DNA from: Bradyrhizobium betae
GTDB taxonomy: Bacteria; Pseudomonadota; Alphaproteobacteria; Rhizobiales; Xanthobacteraceae
Assembly: GCF_008932115.1 (NCBI RefSeq)
Contig: NZ_CP044543.1
Location: 4,222,501 to 4,286,500, forward strand
Length of the DNA: 64,000 bases
Reading direction: 5' to 3'
The translations under genes were made by a program, and so were the position numbers. The notes under the pieces were generated by a model, which worked only from the letters and a program-made list of their open reading frames with translations, was not told where the DNA came from and ran no database searches. Below, one piece after another: positions 46,571 to 54,714 of this stretch; within the stretch, counting starts at the first letter, position 1; every line of letters begins with the position of its first letter.

Positions 46571-47569
46571 CTAGACCTCCAACACAATTTTGCCAATATG
46601 TTCGGAGGTCTCCATGCGCCGGTGCGCGTCGGACGCCCTTTCCAGCGGGAAAGTGCTGTCCATCAGCGGTTTGACGCGGCCTTCGCGCAAGAGCGGCATC
46701 ACTTTGGCCTCGATCGCGGCCACCATCGCCGCCTTGTCAGCATTACTACGGGGACGCAGCGTCGAGCCGGTATGGGTGAGGCGCTTCACCATCACCTTGG
46801 CGATGTTGACGGTGACCTTGGGGCCGTTGAGGGTCGCGATCTGCACGATCCGGCCGTCGACCGCGGCGGCATCATAGTTGCGGTCGACATATTCGCCGGC
46901 GACCATGTCGAGGATCAGGTTGACGCCGGCATTGCCGGTTTCCGCCTTGACCACGGCGACGAAGTCCTCGGTCTTGTAGTTGATGGCGCGGTCGGCCCCG
47001 AGCTTGAGGCAGGCATCGATCTTGTCCTGCGATCCCACGGTGACGAACACCTTGGCGCCGAACGCTTTCGCGAGCTGGATCGCCATGGTGCCGATGCCGG
47101 AAGAGCCGCCATGGATCAGCAGCGTCTCGCCGGCCTTCAGGCCGCCGCGCTCGAACACATTGTGCCAGACCGTCATCAGGGTCTCCGGCAGCGCGCCGGC
47201 TTCCTTGATCGACAGCGACGGCGGCACGCTCATCGCCTGGCCGTCCTGGGCGATGCAGTACTGCGCATAGCCGCCGCCGGCGACGAGCGACATCACCTTG
47301 TCGCCGATCTTGTGCCGCTTGGCGTTGCTGCCGACGGCGACCACTTCACCGGCGATTTCCAGGCCGGGCAGGTCGCTGGCGCCGGGCGGCGGCGGATAGG
47401 CGCCGGAGCGCTGCGCCACGTCGGGCCGGTTGACGCCGGCGGCCTGCACCTTGACCAGGATCTCGTCGGGACCGGGCTGCGGCAGCGCCCGCTGTTCCGG
47501 CACCAGCACCTCCGGTCCGCCGGGCTTGGAGATGGCGACCACGGTCATTTGCGCGGGCAGCTTGTCCAT
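46571..47569 (-). CDS. NAD(P)H-quinone oxidoreductase (zinc-independent, PIG3-like)
   Basis: 332 residues, MDKLPAQMTVVAISKPGGPE, with AAGGA seven bases upstream. MDR-superfamily fold: GroES-like N-terminus with GVNRPDVAQRSGAYPPPPGA, and nucleotide motif LIHGGSSGIGTMAIQLAKAF. No zinc ligands are present. The family reduces quinones with NADPH and is often redox-stress related. Single-gene unit. Confidence 0.9.
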   Translation of the reverse strand: MDKLPAQMTVVAISKPGGPEVLVPEQRALPQPGPDEILVKVQAAGVNRPDVAQRSGAYPPPPGASDLPGLEIAGEVVAVGSNAKRHKIGDKVMSLVAGGGYAQYCIAQDGQAMSVPPSLSIKEAGALPETLMTVWHNVFERGGLKAGETLLIHGGSSGIGTMAIQLAKAFGAKVFVTVGSQDKIDACLKLGADRAINYKTEDFVAVVKAETGNAGVNLILDMVAGEYVDRNYDAAAVDGRIVQIATLNGPKVTVNIAKVMVKRLTHTGSTLRPRSNADKAAMVAAIEAKVMPLLREGRVKPLMDSTFPLERASDAHRRMETSEHIGKIVLEV

Positions 47570-47668
47570 GATGTGTCCTTGGGCAAAGGTGCGGGAGGAA
47601 GCGAGGCCATTGCTTAGCCAGCGCGGTCCCAGCTGGCAACCGCTTCAGCGCCCGCAGGAGGAGCAACC

Positions 47669-47860
47669 ATGCCGCCGGAAGACGACGACCGCCCGCGCAA
47701 GAAGATCAGCCATGAAATCGGACAGGACCTCTCACTCTTGTCCGTGGAGGAACTGACCGAGCGCGTCACGCTGCTCAAGACCGAAATCGCAAGGCTGGAG
47801 GAAGCCGCCACCAAAAAACGCGCCTCGCGCGATGCGGCGAACAGCGTGTTCAAGTCGTAG
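47669..47860 (+). CDS. DUF1192 protein
   Basis: 63 residues, MPPEDDDRPRKKISHEIGQD, with GGAGGAG seven bases before the start. The second half LLSVEELTERVTLLKTEIAR is a coiled-coil-type helix with the DUF1192 pattern. A typical alphaproteobacterial small protein of unknown function. Confidence 0.85.
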   Translation: MPPEDDDRPRKKISHEIGQDLSLLSVEELTERVTLLKTEIARLEEAATKKRASRDAANSVFKS

Positions 47861-47867
47861 AGCGCAG

Positions 47868-48186
47868 CACTCCGCTCTCGTGTCCCGGACGCGGTGCGGC
47901 ACCACAAGCGCGTTCGCGCGCGTCTTCGACGCGCTATGGTGACGCTCCGCAGAGCCGGGACCCATGCCTCTCCCCTTTCGTCATTCCGGGGCGGCGCGCA
48001 GCGCCGAGCCCGGAATCCATAACCACAGAACGTCGAAACGGGCACGCTGACAGTGAACGCCCACCACACCCGCCTGTGGTTATGGATTCCGGGCTCGCGC
48101 CAAGTAGCGCGCCCCGGAATGACGGCGGTGAGAGAGGCGCGACCGCTTCCACATCGTCATGCCCGGGACAAGCCCGGGCATGACGG
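47868..48186. repeat. composite of three palindromic repeats
   Basis: Three units lie back to back after the DUF1192 gene. 47868-47968 is a GTCCCGGACGC...GAGCCGGGAC element. 47979-48125 is CGTCATTCCGGGG...CCCCGGAATGACG with inner ATAACCACAG/CTGTGGTTAT. 48155-48185 is a near-perfect hairpin CGTCATGCCCGGG-ACA-A-GCCCGGGCATGACG. No gene is seen here. Confidence 0.75.
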
Positions 48187-48284
48187 ACAGATCTTTCCAC
48201 ACCCCCTCGGCCACTGGCCGACATGGCTAACGAACCCTCAAAAAATCCGCTCGTTTACGCACCATTAAGCTTTCGGGTTTATGA

Positions 48285-48390
48285 CTGGAACTGTCCTCGT
48301 TTGGACACCGAGTGGCTCCTGTCCACTCTGTTTGACGCCTCCCTGTTATCAACTTTCAAAGCCGCCGGTTTTCCGGCGGCTCTTTTTTTG
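48285..48390 (+). ncRNA. candidate structured RNA ending in a strong terminator
   Basis: Three stem-loops in series: GTCC-TCGTTT-GGAC (48293-48306), GAGTGG-CTCCTGT-CCACTC (48310-48328), and the terminator GCCGCCGG-TTTT-CCGGCGGC followed by T-C-T7 (48361-48389). A single-stranded pyrimidine-rich stretch CGCCTCCCTGTT lies between them. The nearest upstream gene on this strand ends 430 bases earlier across repeats, so the terminator must belong to a separate transcript. Loops CTCCTGT and CCTCCC could pair with Shine-Dalgarno sequences, as in known alphaproteobacterial trans-acting RNAs. Alternatively it is a terminated leader of rcdA, 163 bases ahead. No clear promoter is visible. Confidence 0.5.
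48361..48389 (+). terminator. intrinsic terminator
   Basis: Eight-base GC-perfect stem with a TTTT loop and a T-C-TTTTTTT tail. Confidence 0.9.
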
Positions 48391-48552
48391 CCTCGCACCT
48401 GGGGTGAAATCAGGTTGAATTCCGGGGAAAGACGCGCGGAAACCATATCCGCGCTTGTCGCTGGACTCCGGGTCCGGCCCGCGCAATGATTTGTTCATCA
48501 TAAGCCGGCGCCTAAGCCGGATGGGTAAACAGTTGCGTAAGGGGCGTTAACC

Positions 48553-49062
48553 ATGGAACGTTTGCAAGCCGACGGCGCTCTCGTTCAACTCAGCGAGCGT
48601 TTCACCAATTCTGCGGCGTTCGGCACGCTGTTCCGCGAGGGCATGGACCTCGTCGAAGAGACCGCGGCCTATCTCGACGGCGCAGGCCGCACCGAGGCCA
48701 AGGCGCTCGATCGCGCCGTCAGCCTCATCTATGCGACCGAGAGCATGCGTCTCACCACCCGCCTGATGCAGCTCGCCTCGTGGCTGCTGCTGCACCGTGC
48801 GGTGAAGGAAGGCGAGATGACGCTGGGCCAGGCCAGCCGCGAGAAGACCAAGGTCAAGCTGTCGGCCGCCGATCCCGGTCCGGGCGATACCATCGAGAAG
48901 CTGCCCGCACAGTTGCAGGACCTGATCCATCGCTCGATGAGCCTGCAGACCCGCGTGCGTCGTCTGGACACCACCATCCACACCCCGCCGGCCGAACTTC
49001 CCGCGATCGGCAACCCGCTGGTGCCGCACCTCAACGCGCTGAAAGCGGCGTTCGAGCGGTAG
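48553..49062 (+). CDS. rcdA: RcdA-family (DUF1465) protein
   Basis: 169 residues, all-alpha. It includes SERFTNSAAFGTLFREGMDL, ALDRAVSLIYATESMRLTTR, LMQLASWLLLHRAVKEGEMT and the C-terminal LPELPAIG-type tail (here PPAELPAIGNPLVPHLNALK). This is DUF1465, the family of Caulobacter RcdA, an adaptor that helps ClpXP degrade CtrA and other cell-cycle proteins. No ctrA or cpdR gene lies nearby. The spacer before it holds the candidate RNA and its terminator. Confidence 0.88.
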   Translation: MERLQADGALVQLSERFTNSAAFGTLFREGMDLVEETAAYLDGAGRTEAKALDRAVSLIYATESMRLTTRLMQLASWLLLHRAVKEGEMTLGQASREKTKVKLSAADPGPGDTIEKLPAQLQDLIHRSMSLQTRVRRLDTTIHTPPAELPAIGNPLVPHLNALKAAFER

Positions 49063-49079
49063 GGTCTAATTCCAACTCC

Positions 49080-49211
49080 GTCACCCTGAGGTGGCCGCTT
49101 CTTCAGCGGCCCTCGAAGGGCGACGGCCCGGCTGGTGCATCTCGGCCGTCTATCCTTCGAGGCTCTCCACGCGACGCTTTGCGCCGCATGGTTCGCACCT
49201 CAGGATGACGG
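49080..49211. repeat. dispersed repeat (second CCTGAGG...CCTCAGGATGACG copy)
   Basis: GTCACCCTGAGGTGG...CACCTCAGGATGACGG outer arms with CCCTCGAAGGG and TCCTTCGAGG inner arms; related to 43391-43528. Confidence 0.75.
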
Positions 49212-49242
49212 GGATAGAGCACCCCTAACAGCAGCCCACCAA

Positions 49243-49276
49243 CAAAAAACGCCTCCGGTCTCCCGGGGGCGTTTTT
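49243..49276. terminator. bidirectional intrinsic terminator
   Basis: AAAAAACGCCTCCGG-TCT-CCCGGGGGCGTTTTT, placed between the convergent rcdA and rpmE genes. Confidence 0.85.
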
Positions 49277-49300
49277 CGTTTCCAGCCTCGAGGAGCCGGA

Positions 49301-49528
49301 TCAATCCTTCTTGAGGAAGCCCGAAAACTTCTTCTGGAACCGCGAGACGCGGCCGCCGCGATCCAGCATCTGGGCGTTGCCGCCGGTCCAGGCCGGGTGC
49401 GACTTCGGGTCGATGTCGAGGTTCAGCGTGTCGCCTTCCTTGCCCCAGGTGGAGCGGGTCAGGTACTCGGTCCCGTCGGTCATCACGACCTTAATCGTAT
49501 GATAATCCGGATGAATTTCGGCTTTCAT
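49301..49528 (-). CDS. rpmE: 50S ribosomal protein L31, zinc-independent form
   Basis: 75 residues, [20 protein letters not shown]. The body [31 protein letters not shown] and [11 protein letters not shown] is standard L31. The CxxC zinc ligands of E. coli RpmE are absent, with no cysteine at all, so this is a C-minus protein that does not need zinc. An upstream in-frame ATG 30 codons earlier is unlikely. Confidence 0.95.
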   Translation of the reverse strand: MKAEIHPDYHTIKVVMTDGTEYLTRSTWGKEGDTLNLDIDPKSHPAWTGGNAQMLDRGGRVSRFQKKFSGFLKKD

Positions 49529-49747
49529 GGCAATTCCTAGGGCGACCGGCGCCGCTCGCTTGAGTGATGTCGATGACGGATTTGGGCGCTCTATACCCCA
49601 CAGACCCCTTGAAGACAAGCTTGCCCCCTAAAACAAGCCTTTGTCGGGACAGGAGAACCGGGCCGTCCCCTAAGTGACATTCCGGATTTGCCACTCCCCC
49701 TGCACCGGCCTATGTGGAGCCAACGTCTCTTTTTTGGTCGGATTCCA

Positions 49748-51565
49748 ATGAGCGCAGTTGAAGCCGGGCCCGCAGAAGCCTCGTCGATCGAAGCCGAACT
49801 GATCGAGCAGCCGGCGAAGAGCCGCGCCAAGCTGCGGCCGTTAATGGCGCTTGCGCCCTACGTCGCCCGCTACCGCGGCCGCGCGGCGCTCGCCTTCGTC
49901 GCACTGACGATCGCTGCACTGACCACGCTGCTGGTGCCGGTCGCGGTACGCCGGATGATCGATTTCGGCCTGACGCCGGAAGGCATCGAACTGATCAACA
50001 GCTACTTCTCGGTGATGATCGCGGTGGTCGCCGTGCTCGCACTGGCGAGCGCCGCGCGTTACTACCTCGTGATGACGATCGGCGAGCGTATCGTTGCCGA
50101 CCTCAGGCGCGACGTCTTCGCCCATCTGCTGTCACTCTCGCCGGCCTTCTTCGATTCGGCGCGCAGCGGCGAGCTGATCTCGCGGCTCACCGCCGACACC
50201 ACCCAGCTCAAATCCGCAGTCGGCGCCTCCGTCTCGATCGCGCTGCGCAATCTGATGATGTTTTTCGGCGCGGCGGCGATGATGGTGTTCACCAGCCCGA
50301 AGCTGTCGGGCTTCGTGCTGCTCGCCATACCTCTGATCGTGCTGCCGCTGGTTGCCTTCGGCCGCTGGGTGCGGCGTCTGTCGCGCAATGCGCAGGACAC
50401 GCTGGCGGAAGCTTCGGCCTACGCAGGCGAGCTGGTCGGCGCGATTCGTACCGTGCAGGCCTATACCAGCGAACCGTTTGCCGGGAAGCGTTTTGGCGGC
50501 GAGGTCGAGCAGGCCTATGAAGCCGCGCGCACTTCGACGCAGGCCCGCTCCGTGCTCACCGCCATCATCATCTTCATCGTGTTCTCAAGCGTGGTCGCGA
50601 TCCTCTGGATCGGCTCGCATGACGTGCTGAGCGGCGCAATCACGCCGGGCCGGCTCGGCCAGTTCGTGCTCTATGCGGCCTTTGCCGCTGCGGGCCTCGG
50701 CCAGCTCAGCGAAGTCTGGGGCGAGGTCTCGTCCGCCTCCGGCGCCGCCGAGCGCCTGTTCGAGATCCTGCACGTGAAGCCCGAGATCGCGGCGCCCGCC
50801 TCGCCGCGCGCGCTGCCGGTGCCGGCGCGCGGCGAGGTCGGCTTCGACCATGTCAGCTTCTCCTATCCCGCGCGGCCCGACGTCAAGGTGCTCGATGCCG
50901 TGTCATTCGCGGTGCGCCCGGGCGAGAAGGTCGCGATCGTCGGTCCGTCCGGTGCCGGCAAGAGCACGATCTTCCATCTGCTGTTGCGCTTCTACGATCC
51001 GCGTGGCGGTGCGATCTCGCTCGATGGCGTGCCGGTCAGATCCGCCGATCCGCGCGATGTCCGCTCCCGCATCGCTTTGGTGCCGCAGGAATCCAACGTG
51101 TTCGCGGCGAACGCCCGCGAGAACATCCGCTTCGGCCGCCCCGATGCGACCGACGCCGAGGTCGAGCGCGCCGCCGAGCTCGCGCACGCCGCCGAATTCA
51201 TCCGCCGCCTGCCCGAAGGTTTCGACACCCCGCTCGGCGAGCGCGGCGTGACGCTGTCCGGCGGCCAGCGCCAGCGCATCGCGATCGCCCGCGCGATCCT
51301 GCGCGATGCGCCGCTCCTGCTGCTCGATGAAGCCACCTCCGCACTCGATGCCGAAAGCGAAACGCTGGTGCAGACCGCGCTCGAAGAGCTGATGAAGCAC
51401 CGCACCACCCTGGTGATCGCGCATCGCCTCGCCACCGTGCTGTCCTGCGACCGCATCCTGGTCATGGACCAGGGCCGGATCGTCGAGCAGGGCACGCATG
51501 CCGAGCTCGTGGCGGCGAACGGGCTCTATGCGCGGCTGGCGCGGTTGCAGTTCGAAGGGGCGTGA
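49748..51565 (+). CDS. ABC exporter, membrane domain fused to ATPase (MsbA/ABCB type)
   Basis: 605 residues from [20 protein letters not shown]; an ATG 20 codons upstream is less likely. Six membrane helices lie in residues 35-325. The ATPase has Walker [11 protein letters not shown]-loop [20 protein letters not shown], signature LSGGQRQR, Walker [13 protein letters not shown] and switch His in VIAHRLAT. A half-transporter working as a homodimer; the substrate could be a lipid or drug. It is divergent from rpmE across 219 bases holding their promoters. Confidence 0.9.
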   Translation: MSAVEAGPAEASSIEAELIEQPAKSRAKLRPLMALAPYVARYRGRAALAFVALTIAALTTLLVPVAVRRMIDFGLTPEGIELINSYFSVMIAVVAVLALASAARYYLVMTIGERIVADLRRDVFAHLLSLSPAFFDSARSGELISRLTADTTQLKSAVGASVSIALRNLMMFFGAAAMMVFTSPKLSGFVLLAIPLIVLPLVAFGRWVRRLSRNAQDTLAEASAYAGELVGAIRTVQAYTSEPFAGKRFGGEVEQAYEAARTSTQARSVLTAIIIFIVFSSVVAILWIGSHDVLSGAITPGRLGQFVLYAAFAAAGLGQLSEVWGEVSSASGAAERLFEILHVKPEIAAPASPRALPVPARGEVGFDHVSFSYPARPDVKVLDAVSFAVRPGEKVAIVGPSGAGKSTIFHLLLRFYDPRGGAISLDGVPVRSADPRDVRSRIALVPQESNVFAANARENIRFGRPDATDAEVERAAELAHAAEFIRRLPEGFDTPLGERGVTLSGGQRQRIAIARAILRDAPLLLLDEATSALDAESETLVQTALEELMKHRTTLVIAHRLATVLSCDRILVMDQGRIVEQGTHAELVAANGLYARLARLQFEGA

Positions 51566-51655
51566 GGTGGCCGTGTTCGAGGCCGGCAGAGCCGTGATAT
51601 CGCGGGTGTCGAGACCCAGCCGAACATCTTCCCTCCGCGTTTCAGGCAAGCTGCA

Positions 51656-52243
51656 ATGACCAATATCTCCCGTCTCGCGAACTTCGTCGCTGACGCCGCT
51701 CGCATTGTCGAGTCCGGATCGGGCGAGGCGGCCATCGTTGCCGAGCTCAATCCGAAACTGAAGGCACTCGTCAGTGTCGATGACTGGCTGCCGGCCGCTT
51801 ACGCCGTCGCCGACGGCAAGGCGTATCAGCAGCATCTGCTCTATGCCGATCCACTTGATCGCTTCTCGGTCGTGAGCTTCGTCTGGGGACCCGGCCAAGG
51901 CACACCCATTCACGACCATCGCGTCTGGGGAGTGGTCGGCGTTCTGCGCGGCGAGGAGGTTTCGGTCAGCTACGCGCGGTCCGGCGACGGTTCGCTCGAG
52001 GCTGGCCCGGCGGAACGGCTTCCGCAGGGAAGCGTGGCCGGCGTGTCCCCCGACATCGGCGACATTCACGCGATCTCCAACGGGCTCCCGGACCGTTCGT
52101 CGATCAGCATTCACGTCTATGGCGGCAATATCGGAACGATTCGCCGCTCCATCTTCGATGCCGAGACGGGATCCGCCCGCGACTTCATCTCCGGCTATTC
52201 GAACGAAGCCGTTCCGAACCTCTGGCGTCGGCGTCAAGTGTAA
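51656..52243 (+). CDS. cysteine dioxygenase-family cupin (thiol dioxygenase)
   Basis: 195 residues. PF05995-type cupin: HxH pair His86/His88 (TPIHDHRVWGVVGVLRGEE) and His138 (GDIHAISN). The enzyme adds O2 to a thiol to give a sulfinate; bacterial members use cysteine or 3-mercaptopropionate. The sulfinate could feed the sulfur pathways encoded 30 kb away. It follows the ABC exporter by 90 bases and could be co-transcribed. Confidence 0.85.
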   Translation: MTNISRLANFVADAARIVESGSGEAAIVAELNPKLKALVSVDDWLPAAYAVADGKAYQQHLLYADPLDRFSVVSFVWGPGQGTPIHDHRVWGVVGVLRGEEVSVSYARSGDGSLEAGPAERLPQGSVAGVSPDIGDIHAISNGLPDRSSISIHVYGGNIGTIRRSIFDAETGSARDFISGYSNEAVPNLWRRRQV

Positions 52244-52320
52244 GCGCCCGACCTTTCGAATGGTCAGGACCGGTTGCCGCGTATAGCATAAAGTAATATA
52301 TTATGAGACAGGAGGCGCTC

Positions 52321-52599
52321 ATGGCCACGAGCTATTCTGTCGGCAAGCACTACGAAAGCTTCATCAAGGATCTCGTCGACAGCGGTCGTTACGCTACCGC
52401 GAGCGAAGTCATGCGCGAAGGGCTGCGCCTGATCGAGGAGCGCGAGGAGCGTCGCAAGGCGGAGCTCGAAGCCTTGCGTGCCGCCGTTCAGGAAGGGCGG
52501 GACAGTGGTCCAGCCGATCCATTCGAGCCCGGTGAGTTGGTCGAACGGGTCAAGGCGCGAGGACGTGAGCAGCTGAAAGCCGGCAAGCGTGGCGGGTAA
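52321..52599 (+). CDS. parD: ParD-type antitoxin
   Basis: 92 residues, MATSYSVGKHYESFIKDLVD. The ribbon-helix-helix N-terminus continues as SGRYATASEVMREGLRLIEE, followed by an Arg/Glu-rich C-terminal helix that would wrap the toxin. An earlier ATG at 52303 is possible. An AT-rich stretch GCATAAAGTAATATATTATG just before it looks like a promoter or operator for autoregulation. Its last bases overlap the toxin start. Confidence 0.85.
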   Translation: MATSYSVGKHYESFIKDLVDSGRYATASEVMREGLRLIEEREERRKAELEALRAAVQEGRDSGPADPFEPGELVERVKARGREQLKAGKRGG

Positions 52600-52885
52600 T
52601 CTCTCCAGGCGTCCTCAGGTTGAAACTGACCTTGAGGAAATCTGGCTTTTCATCGCATCGGACAACATCGGCGCAGCGGACCGCCTGCTCGATCGTATCG
52701 GCAATACTTTTCAGATGATCGCCGAGAATCCGCAGGCAGGCCGGCATCGCCCCGAACTTGGGATGGGCATCCGTAGCTTTGCTGTAGGCCACTACGTCGT
52801 GTTCTACGAAGCATTCCCGAACGGCGTTGAAATCGTCCGGGTGCTGCATGGTGCCCGAGACATTGCACCGAACGATCTCGACTGA
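52589..52885 (+). CDS. parE: ParE/RelE-superfamily toxin
   Basis: 98 residues with GTG start inside the end of parD. It contains PQVETDLEEIWLFIASDNIG, AENPQAGRHRPELGMGIRSF, AVGHYVVFYEAFPNGVEIVR and VLHGARDI, the ParE pattern. ParE toxins inhibit DNA gyrase. The coupled antitoxin-toxin order is typical of parDE. Confidence 0.85.
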   Translation: MAGNLSRRPQVETDLEEIWLFIASDNIGAADRLLDRIGNTFQMIAENPQAGRHRPELGMGIRSFAVGHYVVFYEAFPNGVEIVRVLHGARDIAPNDLD

Positions 52886-52919
52886 AGGCTGCGTTTTTCG
52901 GCTGCAGCCATAGACCGCT

Positions 52920-53165
52920 CTACCGGCACTTTGGCGAGAGCGTCGGCACGTTCGGCCACGGCCAGTTCTTCCAGCTCCCGTCCGCATCGACGCAAGCCGA
53001 TGGAGCGGAGCCGTTCGTTGGAGCTGGGTTGCTTGTCGGAGCAGGCGCATTTGCCGTCTTGAGCGGCGCGGCGAAGCGCTGGTCGACATAGGCGGTCGAC
53101 ACATATCCGGCGACGACGACGCCCAGCAGGACCGTCGAACCCTTGGTCAGGTCGCTCAGCTTCAT
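52920..53165 (-). CDS. small membrane-anchored hypothetical protein
   Basis: 81 residues from MKLSDLTKGSTVLLGVVVAG, with GGAGAGGA as ribosome-binding site. One N-terminal membrane helix (TVLLGVVVAGYVSTAYV) is followed by a Pro/Ala/Asn-rich periplasmic stretch and a short C-terminal part CVDADGSWKNWPWPNVPTLS with two cysteines. The end lies 35 bases from the parE stop, convergent. Not recognised. Confidence 0.6.
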   Translation of the reverse strand: MKLSDLTKGSTVLLGVVVAGYVSTAYVDQRFAAPLKTANAPAPTSNPAPTNGSAPSACVDADGSWKNWPWPNVPTLSPKCR

Positions 53166-53235
53166 CGATCCTCTCCATCTGCTTGCCGCCGCCGGCACGA
53201 ATAGCAAACGTCTCGAGATCCATGCGTGACAGGAA

Positions 53236-53682
53236 TCACGCCCGCCAAATCATCTTCAGCACCGGCCGTCCCGAGGTCGGGTTCACATCATCACCCGCGT
53301 TCGCAAAGCCGTTGCGCTCGTAGAAGCGGATGGCGCGGGTATTGTCCTTGTTGACGAGCAGCGTGATGCCTGACGGTGACAGGCGCTTGGCTTCATTCAC
53401 CAGCAGCCGGGCCGCGTCCGAGCCCCAATGATCCGGGTCGACCACGAGCTGGTCGAGATAGCCCTCGCCGTCGATGGTGACGAAGCCGGTGAGGGCGCCA
53501 TCCGCTTCCGCGACGACAATGGACGCCTTCGGCACCAGATCCTTGCGCCAGCGCTCGCGCCACCATTCCAGCCGCGCGGCGAAGTCGATCTGCGGATAGG
53601 CCTGCTGCCAGGTGCGATGCCAGAGGTCGATGGCGGCGGCTTCGTCCTCGGGCCGGTAGGGGCGAAGGTGGAGCGCGCTCAC
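53236..53682 (-). CDS. GNAT-family acetyltransferase
   Basis: 148 residues with GTG start overlapping the stop of the upstream OmpA-like gene by one base. GNAT fold: LHLRPYRPEDEAAAIDLWHR, FVTIDGEGYLDQLVVDPDHW, GSDAARLLVNEAKR and RFYERNGF. Translational coupling suggests its substrate may be linked to the MotA/OmpA-like pair, but that is unproven. Confidence 0.82.
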   Translation of the reverse strand: MSALHLRPYRPEDEAAAIDLWHRTWQQAYPQIDFAARLEWWRERWRKDLVPKASIVVAEADGALTGFVTIDGEGYLDQLVVDPDHWGSDAARLLVNEAKRLSPSGITLLVNKDNTRAIRFYERNGFANAGDDVNPTSGRPVLKMIWRA

Positions 53683-54710
53683 TACCGCTCCGTCAGCTTC
53701 AGCTCGATGCGGCGATTGCGCTTGTAGGCCTCTTCCGTATTGCCGGTATCGAGCGGCTGGAATTCGCCGAAGCCGGCGGCGACGAGGCGCTGGGCGGGGA
53801 CGCCGAGCGAGACCAGGTACTGCACCACCGAGATCGAGCGCGCTGCCGACAGGTCCCAGTTCGACTTGAAGTTCGCGCCGCTCACCGGCCGCACATCGGT
53901 ATGGCCGTCGACGCGTAGCACCCAGGGAATCTCGTTCGGAATCTTCTTGTCGAGCTCGATCAGCGCGGTTGCCAGCGTGTCGAGCTCGGCGCGGCCTTCG
54001 GGCAGCAGCGTCGCCTGTCCGGTGTCGAAGAACACTTCGGACTGGAACACGAAGCGGTCGCCGACGATGCGGATGTCCGGCCGGTTGCCGAGGATGGCGC
54101 GCAGCCGGCCGAAAAACTCCGAGCGGTAGCGCGAGAGTTCCTGCACGCGCTGCGCCAGCGCGACATTCAGGCGCGAGCCGAGATCGGCGATGCGGTTCTG
54201 CGATTCCTTGTCGCGCTTCTCGCTGGCATCCAGCGCCTCTTCCAGCGCCGCCAATTGCCGCCGCAGCGCGCTGATCTGCTGGTTCAGGACCTCGATCTGC
54301 GCCAGCGCCCGCGCCGACACGGCCTTCTCCGAGTCCAGTGCCTTGCCGAGCTCGGAGGTCTTGCCTTGCGCGTCGTTGCCGGCGGCAGCCAGGCCGTCAT
54401 AAAGGCCCTTGATGCGATCGCGCTCGCTTTCGGCGGAGGCGAGGCCGGCTTTCAGCGACGAGACCTGGTCGTCGAGCGTGAGCTTGCCGAGCTTCTCCAG
54501 CGACAGCAGCTCGTTGAGCTGGGCGATCTTGGCGTTGAGCTGCTCCAGCGCCTTGTCCTTGCCGGTGACCTCCTGCGACAGGAAGAACTGCACGACCAGG
54601 AACACCGACAGCAGGAACACGATCGACAGCACCAGCGTCGACAGCGCGTCGACGAAGCCGGGCCAGTAGTTGAAGGAGGTATCGCCGCGGCGGCCGCGCG
54701 CCAGAGCCAT
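53682..54710 (-). CDS. MotB/OmpA-like peptidoglycan-binding membrane protein
   Basis: 342 residues. A single N-terminal membrane helix (GFVDALSTLVLSIVFLLSVF) carries an Asp at the place of the proton-binding Asp of MotB/ZorB. A coiled coil covers about 50-185. The C-terminal OmpA-like domain has VFFDTGQATLLPEGRAELD, VDGHTDVRPV and AARSISVVQYLVSLGVPAQR. It follows the MotA-like gene by four bases. There are no flagellar genes here, so a stator-like ion channel of another machine is likely. Confidence 0.85.
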   Translation of the reverse strand: MALARGRRGDTSFNYWPGFVDALSTLVLSIVFLLSVFLVVQFFLSQEVTGKDKALEQLNAKIAQLNELLSLEKLGKLTLDDQVSSLKAGLASAESERDRIKGLYDGLAAAGNDAQGKTSELGKALDSEKAVSARALAQIEVLNQQISALRRQLAALEEALDASEKRDKESQNRIADLGSRLNVALAQRVQELSRYRSEFFGRLRAILGNRPDIRIVGDRFVFQSEVFFDTGQATLLPEGRAELDTLATALIELDKKIPNEIPWVLRVDGHTDVRPVSGANFKSNWDLSAARSISVVQYLVSLGVPAQRLVAAGFGEFQPLDTGNTEEAYKRNRRIELKLTER

Positions 54711-54714
54711 GTCG

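Noticed and set aside
43546..46674. A 1042-codon open frame on the + strand
   Set aside because: It is the antisense shadow of the phosphodiesterase gene, which has complete PAS, GGDEF-like and EAL domains; the shadow is Arg/Gln/His/Asp-rich with no domain, as usual for antisense frames in GC-rich DNA.
48223..48489. Open frame of 88 codons on the + strand
   Set aside because: It reads straight through a strong intrinsic terminator and two hairpins, has no ribosome-binding site and no recognisable family; treated as RNA region instead.
48520..48555. CtrA-binding site (TTAA-N7-TTAA) before rcdA
   Set aside because: Only one clear TTAACC half lies before the start; the upstream TAA has the wrong spacing.
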